Of a stretch of DNA of 64,000 nucleotides, positions 36,925-45,387 are shown piece after piece. Numbering within the stretch: position 1 is the stretch's first letter; each line of letters opens with the position of its first letter. Where the stretch lies: contig JALHMC010000010.1 in NCBI GenBank assembly GCA_022844225.1, forward strand, positions 1-64,000, in the 5' to 3' direction. This DNA comes from Hyphomicrobiaceae bacterium. GTDB taxonomy: Bacteria; Pseudomonadota; Alphaproteobacteria; Rhizobiales; Hyphomicrobiaceae. The notes beneath the pieces are model-generated. The model was not told the DNA's origin and did no database searches. It saw only the letters and a program-made list of their open reading frames with translations. The translations under genes and the position numbers were made by a program.

Positions 36925-37779
36925 ATGCCCAACGTCTCGCCGAGCTATTTTCACCTGCATCTGATCTCGGATGCGACCGGTGAGACGCTCACCACGATCG
37001 CGAAGGCAGCAGCCGTGCAATACGCGCAGGTACGGCCGATCGAGCACGTGCATCCGCTGGTCCGGACGCAGCGGCAACTCGACCGCGTGCTGCAGGAAGT
37101 CGCTTCGGCGCCAGGCATCGTGCTCTATACGCTGGTGCAGCGGGAGCTCACGCGAACGCTCGAAACGCGATGCCGCGAGCTAGGCGTGCCCTGCCTGCAC
37201 GTGCTGGAACCGGTGATGAAGGTGTTCGAGTCGTATCTGGGCGAACCGCAAACACCGATCGTGGCTGGACAGCACGTGCTCGATGCCGGTTACTTCCAGA
37301 GGATTGATGCGCTCAACTTCGCAATGGCGCACGACGACGGGCGCTTGCCCGAGGATCTCAATCACGCCGACATCATCATTCTGGGCATCTCGCGTACTTC
37401 CAAGACGCCGACGAGCATCTATCTCGCGCAGCGCGGCTACAAGGTGGCCAACGTGCCGCTGGTGCCGGGCATCGACCCGCCTGCCGTGCTGGCGACGCCG
37501 CATCGCGCGTTCGTCGTCGGGCTGGTAGCGAGTGTCGAGCGGATTATGGAGGTACGGCGCAATCGTGTGCATCTGCTGGCCGACAAGGATCTCGACGACT
37601 ACGTGGACCGGGCGCAGATCGCGGCGGAGCTGACGACCTCGCGCAAGCTCTTCTCGCGGCATGGATGGCCGATCATCGACGTGACGCGGCGGTCGGTCGA
37701 GGAAACGGCGGCGACCATCATCAAGTTGTTGAACGAACGTCGCCTGGCAGAGACGGGTGGGCCTGACAATGACGACTGA
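36925..37779 (+). CDS. ppsR: Pyruvate,phosphate dikinase regulatory protein (bifunctional kinase/phosphorylase)
   Basis: This encodes 284 residues. FHLHLISDATGETL opens the DUF299 fold, the P-loop is GISRTSKTPTSIYLA, and KVANVPLVPGIDPP follows. Such proteins reversibly phosphorylate a Thr of PPDK or PEP synthase with ADP, switching gluconeogenic flux. It borders the predicted origin, as its homologue RP001 does in relatives. maf starts inside its last codons (11-base overlap). The ppsR symbol is by family; whether the target is PPDK or PEP synthase is not visible here. Confidence 0.93.
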   Translation: MPNVSPSYFHLHLISDATGETLTTIAKAAAVQYAQVRPIEHVHPLVRTQRQLDRVLQEVASAPGIVLYTLVQRELTRTLETRCRELGVPCLHVLEPVMKVFESYLGEPQTPIVAGQHVLDAGYFQRIDALNFAMAHDDGRLPEDLNHADIIILGISRTSKTPTSIYLAQRGYKVANVPLVPGIDPPAVLATPHRAFVVGLVASVERIMEVRRNRVHLLADKDLDDYVDRAQIAAELTTSRKLFSRHGWPIIDVTRRSVEETAATIIKLLNERRLAETGGPDNDD

Positions 37780-38389
37780 CGCGAGGGTTGGCAGGGTCAT
37801 TCTCGCCTCGCAAAGCCGCAGCCGTCGGCGCATGCTGGAGGCCGCCGGGCTCACGTTCGAGGCGATCGCATCGACGGTCGATGAGCCGAAGTTGCGCGGG
37901 AGCCTCGAAGCGAGCGGAGCGGATTGCAGCCCCGACGCAATCGCGCGGGCGTTGGCAGCGGCGAAAGCCGTGGAGGTGAGTCGTGCTTATCCGGATGCGA
38001 TCGTGATCGGGGGCGATCAGGTCCTGGCGCTGGGCGCGCGAATTTTCGAGAAGCCATCGGATCTCGCCGCAGCCCGCCGCCATCTCCTGGAGTTGAGAGG
38101 GCAGACGCACGTGCTGATTTCCGCAGTGGTCTTGGCGCAGGGCGGCACGGTGATCTGGGAGTATGCCGACACGGCGCGACTTGCAGTGCGGGAGTTCTCG
38201 CCCGAGTTTCTGGACCGCTATCTGTCATCCGCGGGCGAGGACGTGTGTCTCTCGGTCGGGGCCTATCAGCTCGAAGGACTCGGGGCACAACTGTTCGAGC
38301 GGATCGACGGCGATTATTTCACGATCCTTGGGCTGCCGCTGATTGCGCTGCTTGGGGCTCTGAGGGCGCGAGGGGTGATCGAGACATGA
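37769..38389 (+). CDS. maf: Maf-type nucleoside triphosphate pyrophosphatase
   Basis: This encodes 206 residues from MTTDARVGR. VILASQSRSRRRMLEAAG is the Maf N-terminus, with KAVEVSRAYPDAIVIGGDQV and the late GAYQLEGLGAQLFERIDGDY. It hydrolyses non-canonical or modified NTPs. It overlaps ppsR by 11 bases and aroE by 4 (ATGA), so the ppsR-maf-aroE-coaE run is tightly coupled. Confidence 0.95.
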   Translation: MTTDARVGRVILASQSRSRRRMLEAAGLTFEAIASTVDEPKLRGSLEASGADCSPDAIARALAAAKAVEVSRAYPDAIVIGGDQVLALGARIFEKPSDLAAARRHLLELRGQTHVLISAVVLAQGGTVIWEYADTARLAVREFSPEFLDRYLSSAGEDVCLSVGAYQLEGLGAQLFERIDGDYFTILGLPLIALLGALRARGVIET

Positions 38390-39216
38390 CGAAGGCAGCG
38401 GTGATCGGCTGGCCGATCGAGCATTCGCGGTCGCCGATGATTCACGGCTACTGGCTGAAGAAGTACGGGATCGAGGGGTCTTACGCCAAAATCGCGGTGA
38501 AGCCGGAGGACGTGGCCACCTTTGTGCGCTCTCTGGCCGAGCGAGGCCTCGCCGGCTGCAATGTGACGCTGCCGCACAAGGAGGCCGTATTCCGGGCGGC
38601 TGACGTTCGCGATCCGTCCGCCGAAGCGGTGGGCGCGGCGAATACGTTATGGCTGGAGGGTGGGCGGTTGCACGCGGCCAATACGGACACTTACGGCTTC
38701 ATGCGGCATCTCGAGGTCTCGGCGCCCGCCTGGCGGGCGAAAGACAGGCCGGTGTTGTTGCTAGGTGCCGGCGGGGCGGCGCGCGGGATCGTCTATGGGA
38801 TGCTGGAAGCGGGCGTCGGGGAAGTTCGTGTGGCGAACCGGACGCTGGCTCGGGCCGAGGACATCGCGCGGCACTTCGGTGGTCGGGTCACGCCGCTGGC
38901 ATGGGCCGATGCCGAACGTGCGGCTCGGGATTGTGGGTTGGTGGTCAACACGACATCGCTCGGCATGGCGAAGACGGGACCGTTGGAATTCGACGTTCAT
39001 TGTTTGCCGGACGATGCGGCCGTGGCGGACATCGTTTATGTGCCGCTGGAGACGGATCTGCTGCGCCGGTCGCGGGCGCGGGGGCTGAACGCAGTCGACG
39101 GCCTTGGCATGCTGCTGCATCAGGCGGTGCCGGGATTTGCAAAGTGGTTCGGCGTCACACCGGATGTGACGGACGAGCTGCGTGACATTCTCGTCGCCGA
39201 TATCGAGGGGCACTGA
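38386..39216 (+). CDS. aroE: Shikimate dehydrogenase
   Basis: This encodes 276 residues. GWPIEHSRSPMIHGYW binds shikimate, NVTLPHKEAVF carries the catalytic Lys, LLGAGGAARGIVYG is the NADP site and NRTLARAED follows. It reduces 3-dehydroshikimate in aromatic amino-acid synthesis. The ATG shares ATGA with the maf stop and its own TGA overlaps the coaE ATG by one base. Confidence 0.97.
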   Translation: MTKAAVIGWPIEHSRSPMIHGYWLKKYGIEGSYAKIAVKPEDVATFVRSLAERGLAGCNVTLPHKEAVFRAADVRDPSAEAVGAANTLWLEGGRLHAANTDTYGFMRHLEVSAPAWRAKDRPVLLLGAGGAARGIVYGMLEAGVGEVRVANRTLARAEDIARHFGGRVTPLAWADAERAARDCGLVVNTTSLGMAKTGPLEFDVHCLPDDAAVADIVYVPLETDLLRRSRARGLNAVDGLGMLLHQAVPGFAKWFGVTPDVTDELRDILVADIEGH

Positions 39217-39836
39217 TGCTGATCATCGGATTGACCGGCTCCATCGGCATGGGGAAGTCGACGGTCGCGAAGCGGTTCGCCGCCAACGGCCTTGCGGTTT
39301 GTGATGCCGACGCCGAGGTGCACAAGCTCTATGCGGCGGGTGGGGCGGCGGTGGCGCCGATCGAGGCAGCGTTTCCTGGGGTGACGGGATCTGATGGCGT
39401 CGAGCGCCCGAAGCTGGCGTCGGCGCTGCTGGCCGACCCGTCGGGGTTCAAGCGGCTCGAGGCGATCGTACATCCACTGGTGTTCGAGGCCGAGCGCGAC
39501 TTCCTGCGGCGAGAGGCGGCGCGCGGGGCCGAGATGGCTGTGCTGGAGATCCCGCTTTTGTTCGAGGGCAAGGGCTACATGCAGGTCGATGTCATCGTCG
39601 TCGTGTCGGCGGCGGCGCATCTGCAACGTGAGCGGGTTCTGCAGCGGCCTGGAATGACGCCGGAGAAGTTCGAACAGATCCTGGCGCGGCAAGTGCCGGA
39701 TGCCGAGAAGCGCCGGCGAGCGGATTTCGTGGTTGATACGGGCGTGACGATGGCCGAGACCGAAGCCGAGGTGGATCGGTTGGTGCTCACACTGCGAGGG
39801 CGGACCGGGACGGCGTTCGCGAAGTATTGGGCGTGA
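39216..39836 (+). CDS. coaE: Dephospho-CoA kinase
   Basis: This encodes 206 residues. GLTGSIGMGKSTVAKRFA is the P-loop; CDADAEVHKLYA, VHPLVFEAERDFL and EIPLLFEGKGY are CoaE motifs. It catalyses the last step of coenzyme A synthesis. dnaQ normally follows directly; here a minus-strand alcohol dehydrogenase is in between. Confidence 0.97.
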   Translation: MLIIGLTGSIGMGKSTVAKRFAANGLAVCDADAEVHKLYAAGGAAVAPIEAAFPGVTGSDGVERPKLASALLADPSGFKRLEAIVHPLVFEAERDFLRREAARGAEMAVLEIPLLFEGKGYMQVDVIVVVSAAAHLQRERVLQRPGMTPEKFEQILARQVPDAEKRRRADFVVDTGVTMAETEAEVDRLVLTLRGRTGTAFAKYWA

Positions 39837-39890
39837 GGCGCTGATTGGTTGGCCTATCGAATCCCAATGAGCGGTCGAGCAGGCCGATAC

Positions 39891-39932
39891 ATGGGTCCCG
39901 GACCTTGTGCGGCACAAGGCCCGGGATGACAT
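39891..39932. repeat. Dispersed palindromic repeat, copy B
   Basis: A 31-base hairpin spans 39896-39926. TCCCGG pairs with CCGGGA and CCTTGTGC pairs with GCACAAGG, with one internal A/C mismatch. ATGGG and TGACA flanks match copy A at 20.5 kb. It lies between the convergent coaE and alcohol dehydrogenase genes and could also act as a two-way terminator. Confidence 0.65.
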
Positions 39933-39950
39933 GTCACCGTCCTTGCGCGT

Positions 39951-41003
39951 TCAATACTCGATGATGGCGCGGCCGAGGATGTGGCCGTGGTGGAGGTGGT
40001 CGCAGGCCTCGTTGATGTCCTCGAGGCGGTATCGGCGGGTGATCAGCTTGTCGAGCGGGAAACGGCCTTCCTGATGCCAGCGCAGGTACATGGGGAAGTC
40101 TCGATCGGGGTAGGCGGCGCCGAGGCTGCCGCGGAAGATGCGCTGGCCGTGGATGATCAGGCTGGGGTCGAGGGTGATCTTCTCTTGCGGGATGCCGACG
40201 AGGACCGACATGCCGCCGATGTTGCCAGCACCCTGGCCGCCACCGCGGGTCGCCGCGAGGATCTGCTCGCAGGTGCGCTGTTTGCCGATCGCGTCGAAGG
40301 CGTAGTCGACGCCGCCGCCGGTCAGATCGCGAATGGCCTCGACGGGGTCGACATTGCCCGAGGCATTAATGGTGTGCGTGGCGCCGAACTGGCGAGCGAA
40401 CTCGAGCTTGTCGTCGGATAGGTCGACGGCGATGACGGGGTAAGCTTCCAGGATCGATGCGGCCTTGATCGCGGAGAGCCCGACGCCGCCGACGCCGAAC
40501 ACGGCTACCGACTCGCCCGGGCGGACGCCGGCGGTGTGCATCACGGCGCCGGCGCCAGTGAGAACCGCGCAGCCAACGATGCAGCTCGTGTCCTTCGGGT
40601 GATCATGCGGGATCGGGACGACCAGCTCTTTGCTGGTGAGCAGGTCGCGAGCCCACGTGTAGACATGTCCCTGGGCGAGCTTATCCTGATAGCGGGCGCC
40701 GGTCGGCTGCCAAACGGTGCGTCCGCGCGCTTCCGTGCGCGGCACCCAGGTGACGAGGCACATGTCGCCGGCCTTGACGTGAGTGACGCCCTTGCCGATC
40801 GCGGTTACGACGCCTGTTCCTTCATGTCCGAGCAGAAGCGGCCGTCCCAGGGCGGGATTGTGCATCTGGTGGAGCTGCGAATGGCAGACGCCACTCGAAT
40901 AGAGCTTGACGGTGACCTGGTCGGGACCCGGGTCCGGTAGCTCCAACTCCGCGATGCGTAGCGGTCCGCCAACCTCGGTTTGAATCGCAGCTTCGGTCTT
41001 CAT
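39951..41003 (-). CDS. Medium-chain alcohol dehydrogenase lacking the structural-zinc cysteines
   Basis: This encodes 350 residues of the zinc-dependent MDR family. Catalytic zinc ligands are present: Cys in SSGVCHSQLH, His-Glu in LLGHEGTGVV and Cys in VGCAVLTGAG. The NAD site is VFGVGGVGLSAI, with VIAVDLSDDKLEFA for the acidic end. The lobe that normally carries four Cys for structural zinc instead reads TWVPRTEARGRTVWQPTG and has none. It would oxidise an alcohol or reduce an aldehyde; the substrate is unknown. It is inserted between coaE and dnaQ on the opposite strand. Confidence 0.88.
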   Translation of the reverse strand: MKTEAAIQTEVGGPLRIAELELPDPGPDQVTVKLYSSGVCHSQLHQMHNPALGRPLLLGHEGTGVVTAIGKGVTHVKAGDMCLVTWVPRTEARGRTVWQPTGARYQDKLAQGHVYTWARDLLTSKELVVPIPHDHPKDTSCIVGCAVLTGAGAVMHTAGVRPGESVAVFGVGGVGLSAIKAASILEAYPVIAVDLSDDKLEFARQFGATHTINASGNVDPVEAIRDLTGGGVDYAFDAIGKQRTCEQILAATRGGGQGAGNIGGMSVLVGIPQEKITLDPSLIIHGQRIFRGSLGAAYPDRDFPMYLRWHQEGRFPLDKLITRRYRLEDINEACDHLHHGHILGRAIIEY

Positions 41004-41217
41004 GAGGCAATCCCGTCTCGTTTGTTCGGCTTCCGAGAGCCGAATCCCGGCTTGCCACTAGGCTACGCCGACCGGCGCGTGGCGCAAGTGTGAGGTCGCT
41101 CGAGATGCCGCGGCGCTATGCCATCGGCTGGAAATCCACACAGTGGACAGGGTGATCGTTCGGCTTGCCGCTGCGGGGCAATCGCGGCAGGAGGGGATGA
41201 ACGACGGGGGATACCGA

Positions 41218-41928
41218 ATGCTACGCGAGATCGTGCTCGATACCGAGACCACCGGCCTCGATGCCAAAAACGGCGATCGGCTGATCGAGATCGGTTGTGT
41301 GGAGATCGTCAATCGGATTCCAACGGGTGTGGAATACCACGCGTTCATCTGTCCCGAGGACAAGGAGGTGCATCCAGAGGCCTTCAACGTCCACGGTCTT
41401 TCGACCGAGTTTCTGAGGGACAAGCCTCTCTTCCCGGCGATCGTGGACGAGTTGCTAGCCTTCATCGGAGATGCGCCGCTCGTCATTCACAACGCTTCGT
41501 TCGATATCGGTTTCATCAACATGGAATTGGGGCGGGTCGGGCGGCCGCTGATCCCGCGCGACCGTCTGGTCGATACGCTGGAGATCGCTCGGCGCAAGCA
41601 CCCGGCTGGTCCGAACACGCTCGATGCGCTCTGCCGGCGGTATGGCGTCGACAATTCGAAGCGGACCAAGCACGGCGCGCTGATGGACTCACTGTTGCTG
41701 GCCGGCGTCTATGTCGAGTTGCTCGGCGAGCGACAAACGACGCTCGAGCTTGCGGCCAGCGGCCAGCGGACGGTCATGCGGTCAACCACCAAAGTGGCGG
41801 CGGTTGGTCGTCCGGTACCGCTTCCGTCGAGGTTGACGGACGAGGATCTTGCAGCCCATCAGTCGTTCGTCGAAGGGCTCGGCGAGAAGGCCATCTGGAA
41901 GCGACTGGCGTCCGTGCCGGCCAATTGA
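41218..41928 (+). CDS. dnaQ: DNA polymerase III epsilon subunit (proofreading exonuclease)
   Basis: This encodes 236 residues from MLREIVLDTETTG. The Exo I motif DTETTG, Exo II (VIHNASFDIGFINME) and Exo III (KHGALMDSLLLAGVY) are intact, so 3'-5' proofreading is expected. The C-terminal tail after about residue 180 binds the alpha subunit. Upstream in-frame starts at 41143 and 41197 have no homology support. Its place after coaE fits the class. Confidence 0.96.
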   Translation: MLREIVLDTETTGLDAKNGDRLIEIGCVEIVNRIPTGVEYHAFICPEDKEVHPEAFNVHGLSTEFLRDKPLFPAIVDELLAFIGDAPLVIHNASFDIGFINMELGRVGRPLIPRDRLVDTLEIARRKHPAGPNTLDALCRRYGVDNSKRTKHGALMDSLLLAGVYVELLGERQTTLELAASGQRTVMRSTTKVAAVGRPVPLPSRLTDEDLAAHQSFVEGLGEKAIWKRLASVPAN

Positions 41929-42005
41929 TGGCTCCATAGCTGTTGTGCCACCACTTCTGTGGCCCGATAATGGTCCCGGCAGACGGCAGCAGGAGCATAT
42001 CCAAC

Positions 42006-42296
42006 ATGGCTCAGCGATTGACGGATGGAGCGCGGCGGAGCGCGATCGCTGGGCTTGCCGGATGGAGTGAGGTGCCGGGCCGGGAAGCGATCCAGAAATC
42101 TTTCAAGTTCAGAGACTTCAATGAAGCCTTCGGCTTCATGAGCCGCGTTGCGCTGGTCGCAGAGCGGATGGATCACCACCCGGAATGGCGGAATGTCTGG
42201 AACACTGTCGAGGTCGTACTCTCGACGCATGATGCAGGCGGGCTCACCCAGCGCGATGTCGATCTAGCCACGAGAATGAACGAGATCGCCGGATAA
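42006..42296 (+). CDS. phhB: 4a-hydroxytetrahydrobiopterin dehydratase
   Basis: This encodes 96 residues. [19 protein letters not shown], then [20 protein letters not shown] with the catalytic His pair and [17 protein letters not shown] match pterin-4a-carbinolamine dehydratase. It recycles the pterin cofactor of phenylalanine hydroxylase; no phhA gene is in the window. The symbol is by family only. It is 77 bp after dnaQ. Confidence 0.93.
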   Translation: MAQRLTDGARRSAIAGLAGWSEVPGREAIQKSFKFRDFNEAFGFMSRVALVAERMDHHPEWRNVWNTVEVVLSTHDAGGLTQRDVDLATRMNEIAG

Positions 42297-42312
42297 TCGA
42301 GCCGGCGCCCGC

Positions 42313-43236
42313 TTAGTCTCCCGGCCAGCGCAGCTTCTGATTGCCGAGGCCCAATCCAGACGGTGGCGGCTTGAGCGGCTGTGCAGCGCTGCGAGTGACA
42401 GGTGGCTTTGGACGGCTTGTCGGCTCTGCAGGAGACGAGCGGCGAGATGGCGATGGCTTCGCCGGCATCTTGGCGGCTTGTCCGGTGACCCGGATTGGCG
42501 GCGGCTCGGTCGAAGATGCCGTCAGGCGCTCTTCGCGTGTCTCTCGCACGATAGGCGTTACGGTCACGGCCAGGGGCAATGGTGACGGTTCGGCCGACTC
42601 CGTTGCCTTCGAGACAGCTCTATTTTCAGGCGCGATGGACGTCTTTGCAACTTGGGTCGGCGGCTCGGCCGCTTCGCGAGCGGCTTCCATTGCATATCGG
42701 TGATGGCGGGCGATTTCGGTGGCGCTCCAGGGCTCGGGCCGGCATTTGCAGCCGTCGACGAGTTGTTTCCGGTAGCGAAGCGCATTCGGCAGCCGGGCGT
42801 ACGCGCGGCCCGTGAGGTCGATCATCGTGCTCGCGTCGCCGGACGAGCTGGAGTGGTAGAAGAGCACGGCTTCTGTTCCGCAACTCTTCTTGCAGATCCT
42901 CGCATCACGATAAAAATCGCGGCGTGAGACGGATGCGCTGACAGGGAAGTAGTAGCCGTCGCACATGCGCACGCACATGGTCCGGTACTTGCCGCCCTTT
43001 TCGGTCGGCTGAGTGTCGGCTCCAACGGACCTCGGTGGTGGGGCCGCCGGCTCCCGATAGCGGTAATCTTGTGCGGGCGGCGATGTTGGGCGGGGGGCCG
43101 CGTTCGGCGACGATGCGCCTCCTCCGAAGCCGAATAGGTTCTGAAAGAAGCCCTGAGCGAGGGCTTCAGTCGACGTCATGCCCGTGGCTGTTGCCAAAGT
43201 CGCGGTCACGAGTGCCGCGCGAAGTGCTGCTGACAT
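42313..43236 (-). CDS. DUF2865 secreted protein, paralogue 1
   Basis: This encodes 307 residues with a signal peptide ending at ALAQGFF. The central DUF2865 domain (about residues 83-180) has YRTMCVRMCDGYYFPVS, ICKKSCGTEAVLFYH and GCKCRPEPWS, with six conserved Cys. The flanks are Pro/Ala-rich and likely disordered. The domain is common in Hyphomicrobiales and its function is unknown; cell-envelope location is expected. A second copy lies 145 bp upstream on the same strand. Confidence 0.85.
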   Translation of the reverse strand: MSAALRAALVTATLATATGMTSTEALAQGFFQNLFGFGGGASSPNAAPRPTSPPAQDYRYREPAAPPPRSVGADTQPTEKGGKYRTMCVRMCDGYYFPVSASVSRRDFYRDARICKKSCGTEAVLFYHSSSSGDASTMIDLTGRAYARLPNALRYRKQLVDGCKCRPEPWSATEIARHHRYAMEAAREAAEPPTQVAKTSIAPENRAVSKATESAEPSPLPLAVTVTPIVRETREERLTASSTEPPPIRVTGQAAKMPAKPSPSRRSSPAEPTSRPKPPVTRSAAQPLKPPPSGLGLGNQKLRWPGD

Positions 43237-43381
43237 GGACGCTCAGCTACCGGAAGAGACTGTTACGGAACGGGACCCCAATGCCGGGGTCCGCATGCTC
43301 GTTATGAATGGGGAAGGCAAATATTCCCTCAACGCGCAACGGACGGAACTCGCGCGGATTGGATCCGTCAGCGACCGGATG

Positions 43382-44347
43382 TCAGTTGTCGCCGAAAGCC
43401 CGTTCTTTCCAACCGCGGTTGGTTCCCGATGCAGGGGTAAACCGACGCGGAGAGGGCTCTGTCGGCAATGCCCCGAGGCGGAGAACCGTCGGCTCGCTGC
43501 GCCGACTTGCCGAGCGGACTGGGGGGGCGAGATCAGATTTGGCGGCAATCGTCTCCAGCTCCCGATCCGCCTCGACGTTAGCGGTATCTTTCTTCATTCC
43601 AGAAAGGCGCTCGTCTTCGGCCAGTTTGCCGGCGAGACGTTTGGCTTCCTGGGCTGCCACACGGTCGCCGCGCCGCGCTGCTTCGAGCAGTGCGAAATGG
43701 CGGTGGCGGTCCTTAGACGCCTCTTCCCACGGTTGAGATTTGCATTTGCACTGAGCATCGTACTTGGTGCGGAAGAGGAACGCTGTTTTCAGGGCGGTAT
43801 AGGGTAGCCCGTCGGGCGTGAACATGGTTCCGGGACCACCACCTGGGATGCGATGAACAAACAGGCGAGCAGGGCTGCCACAGGCCGAATTGCACTGTTC
43901 CTGGTCGTCCTCGAAGCGATCGGCGGTGGTAGAGAAGCTGATCGGCCAGAAATAGCCATCGCAGAGGCGTACGCAGTAGGTGCGGTAGGTGCCAGGGGCG
44001 CCATTGTGAAAGGCGGCCGCGGGGTCGTCGACGGGATCGTCGGTCGAGGCCCGAGGCGGCGAGACGGGAGGTCGGACAGCGCCAACCGTCAGTACGGGTG
44101 TCGCTGCCGAGTCGAGAGCAACGGCAGGCGCGATACCGTCTGGAGCATGGGCAAATGGTGGGGCTGTCCATAGGGGCTGGGGTCCGGCCCGGCCGCTACC
44201 GTCAATGATCTGGGCGTCGAGCAAGCTGAGGGTTTTTAGTCCAACGCGGTAGGCGCCCCACCCGGTCGCGAGAGTGACAGTCGCCGCGCAGAGCGCATAC
44301 GCCGTCACGCGCAACAAAGCGCCCAACCATGGACGAGCCGTGATCAT
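43382..44347 (-). CDS. DUF2865 membrane-anchored protein, paralogue 2
   Basis: This encodes 321 residues from ATG 44347 (MITARPWLG). An N-terminal hydrophobic segment (VTAYALCAATVTLATGWGAY) serves as signal anchor. The DUF2865 domain has YRTYCVRLCDGYFWPISFS, QCNSACGSPARLFVH and QCKCKSQPWEE, matching paralogue 1. A charged helical stretch follows (ARRGDRVAAQEAKRLAGKLA). A TTG at 44371 would add eight residues. The pair likely arose by duplication; its function is unknown. Confidence 0.83.
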   Translation of the reverse strand: MITARPWLGALLRVTAYALCAATVTLATGWGAYRVGLKTLSLLDAQIIDGSGRAGPQPLWTAPPFAHAPDGIAPAVALDSAATPVLTVGAVRPPVSPPRASTDDPVDDPAAAFHNGAPGTYRTYCVRLCDGYFWPISFSTTADRFEDDQEQCNSACGSPARLFVHRIPGGGPGTMFTPDGLPYTALKTAFLFRTKYDAQCKCKSQPWEEASKDRHRHFALLEAARRGDRVAAQEAKRLAGKLAEDERLSGMKKDTANVEADRELETIAAKSDLAPPVRSASRRSEPTVLRLGALPTEPSPRRFTPASGTNRGWKERAFGDN

Positions 44348-44492
44348 CCCGATACGCCGTACTCTACTCAACGCCTACCTACAACCCTAATTCGTCCGGG
44401 CACCTACCTACCGCTCTTTCAGTGATGTTCCAACTTGTTTCGCAATCAACGTTACTTGATACCGAAAAGTTCCTTATCGGATCAGTGGTGGA

Positions 44493-45278
44493 TCAGCGGG
44501 GCGCCAACCGCACCGCTCCATCGAGGCGGATCGATACACCGTTGACCATGATGTTCTCGCAAATGTGGACTGCCAGCGCCGCGTACTCTGCCGGGTGGCC
44601 CAATCGCGACGGGAAGGGTACGGAAGCTGCCAAGCTGTCGCGGGACTCCTGGGGCAGGCCGTCGAACATGGGGGTATGGAACAGGCCGGGCATGATGGTC
44701 GCGATGCGGATGCCGGCTTGGGCGAGGTCGCGGGCGATGGGGAGGGTCATGGCCATCACGCCACCTTTCGAGGCCGAGTAGGCTACCTGGCCGATCTGAC
44801 CATCCTCGGCGGCGACAGACGCCGTGCAAACGATGGCGCCGCGCTCGTTGTCTGGGCCGAGAGGAGCCAGCGACTGCATCTGTGCTGCGCATTTAGCCGT
44901 CATAAGGAAGGTCCCGATCAGGTTGACCTGGATGACCTTGGTGAAGGTGGCGAGGTCGTGCGGCTCGATGGCGCCGGTTTCGCGGTTCTTGCGCGTAATG
45001 CGCTTGGCGATGCCGATGCCGGCACAGTTGACCAGGATACGTTCGCCGCCGAGGGCCGCGCGGGAGGCTGCAAGAGCGGTATCGACGCTCGACTCGTTGG
45101 TGACATCACATTGAAAGAACTTGCCCCCGATGGCCTTGGCATGGGCTTCGCCAAGGCTCGCATTCAGGTCGAAAAGGGCAACCTTGACGCCATTGTCGGC
45201 CAATGCCCTGGCAGTCGCTCCGCCGAGCCCCGAGGCGCCACCCGTGATGATGGCCGTAATGTTCGATCCGAGCTGCAT
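44493..45278 (-). CDS. Short-chain dehydrogenase, 3-hydroxyacyl-CoA dehydrogenase type 2-like
   Basis: This encodes 261 residues. The cofactor site is TGGASGLGGATAR with VALFDLN (Asp favours NAD). LVNCAGIG, the catalytic YSASKGG and PGLFHTPMF follow. The NRETGAIEPHDLATFTKVIQ segment resembles mitochondrial HSD10, pointing to fatty-acid or branched-chain acyl-CoA oxidation. The ATG at 45278 gives the normal length; a TTG at 45407 would overlap the divergent gene. Confidence 0.9.
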   Translation of the reverse strand: MQLGSNITAIITGGASGLGGATARALADNGVKVALFDLNASLGEAHAKAIGGKFFQCDVTNESSVDTALAASRAALGGERILVNCAGIGIAKRITRKNRETGAIEPHDLATFTKVIQVNLIGTFLMTAKCAAQMQSLAPLGPDNERGAIVCTASVAAEDGQIGQVAYSASKGGVMAMTLPIARDLAQAGIRIATIMPGLFHTPMFDGLPQESRDSLAASVPFPSRLGHPAEYAALAVHICENIMVNGVSIRLDGAVRLAPR

Positions 45279-45387
45279 GTGCGTCTCCGTGCGCGATTGG
45301 GCGATTGAAGGGCGGTTGGCGCTGTCATACGGTTCGCAGCTGGCGCGGTAAAGCGCATGAGCAACACGTCCCTCAGGAGGCCTCCCC

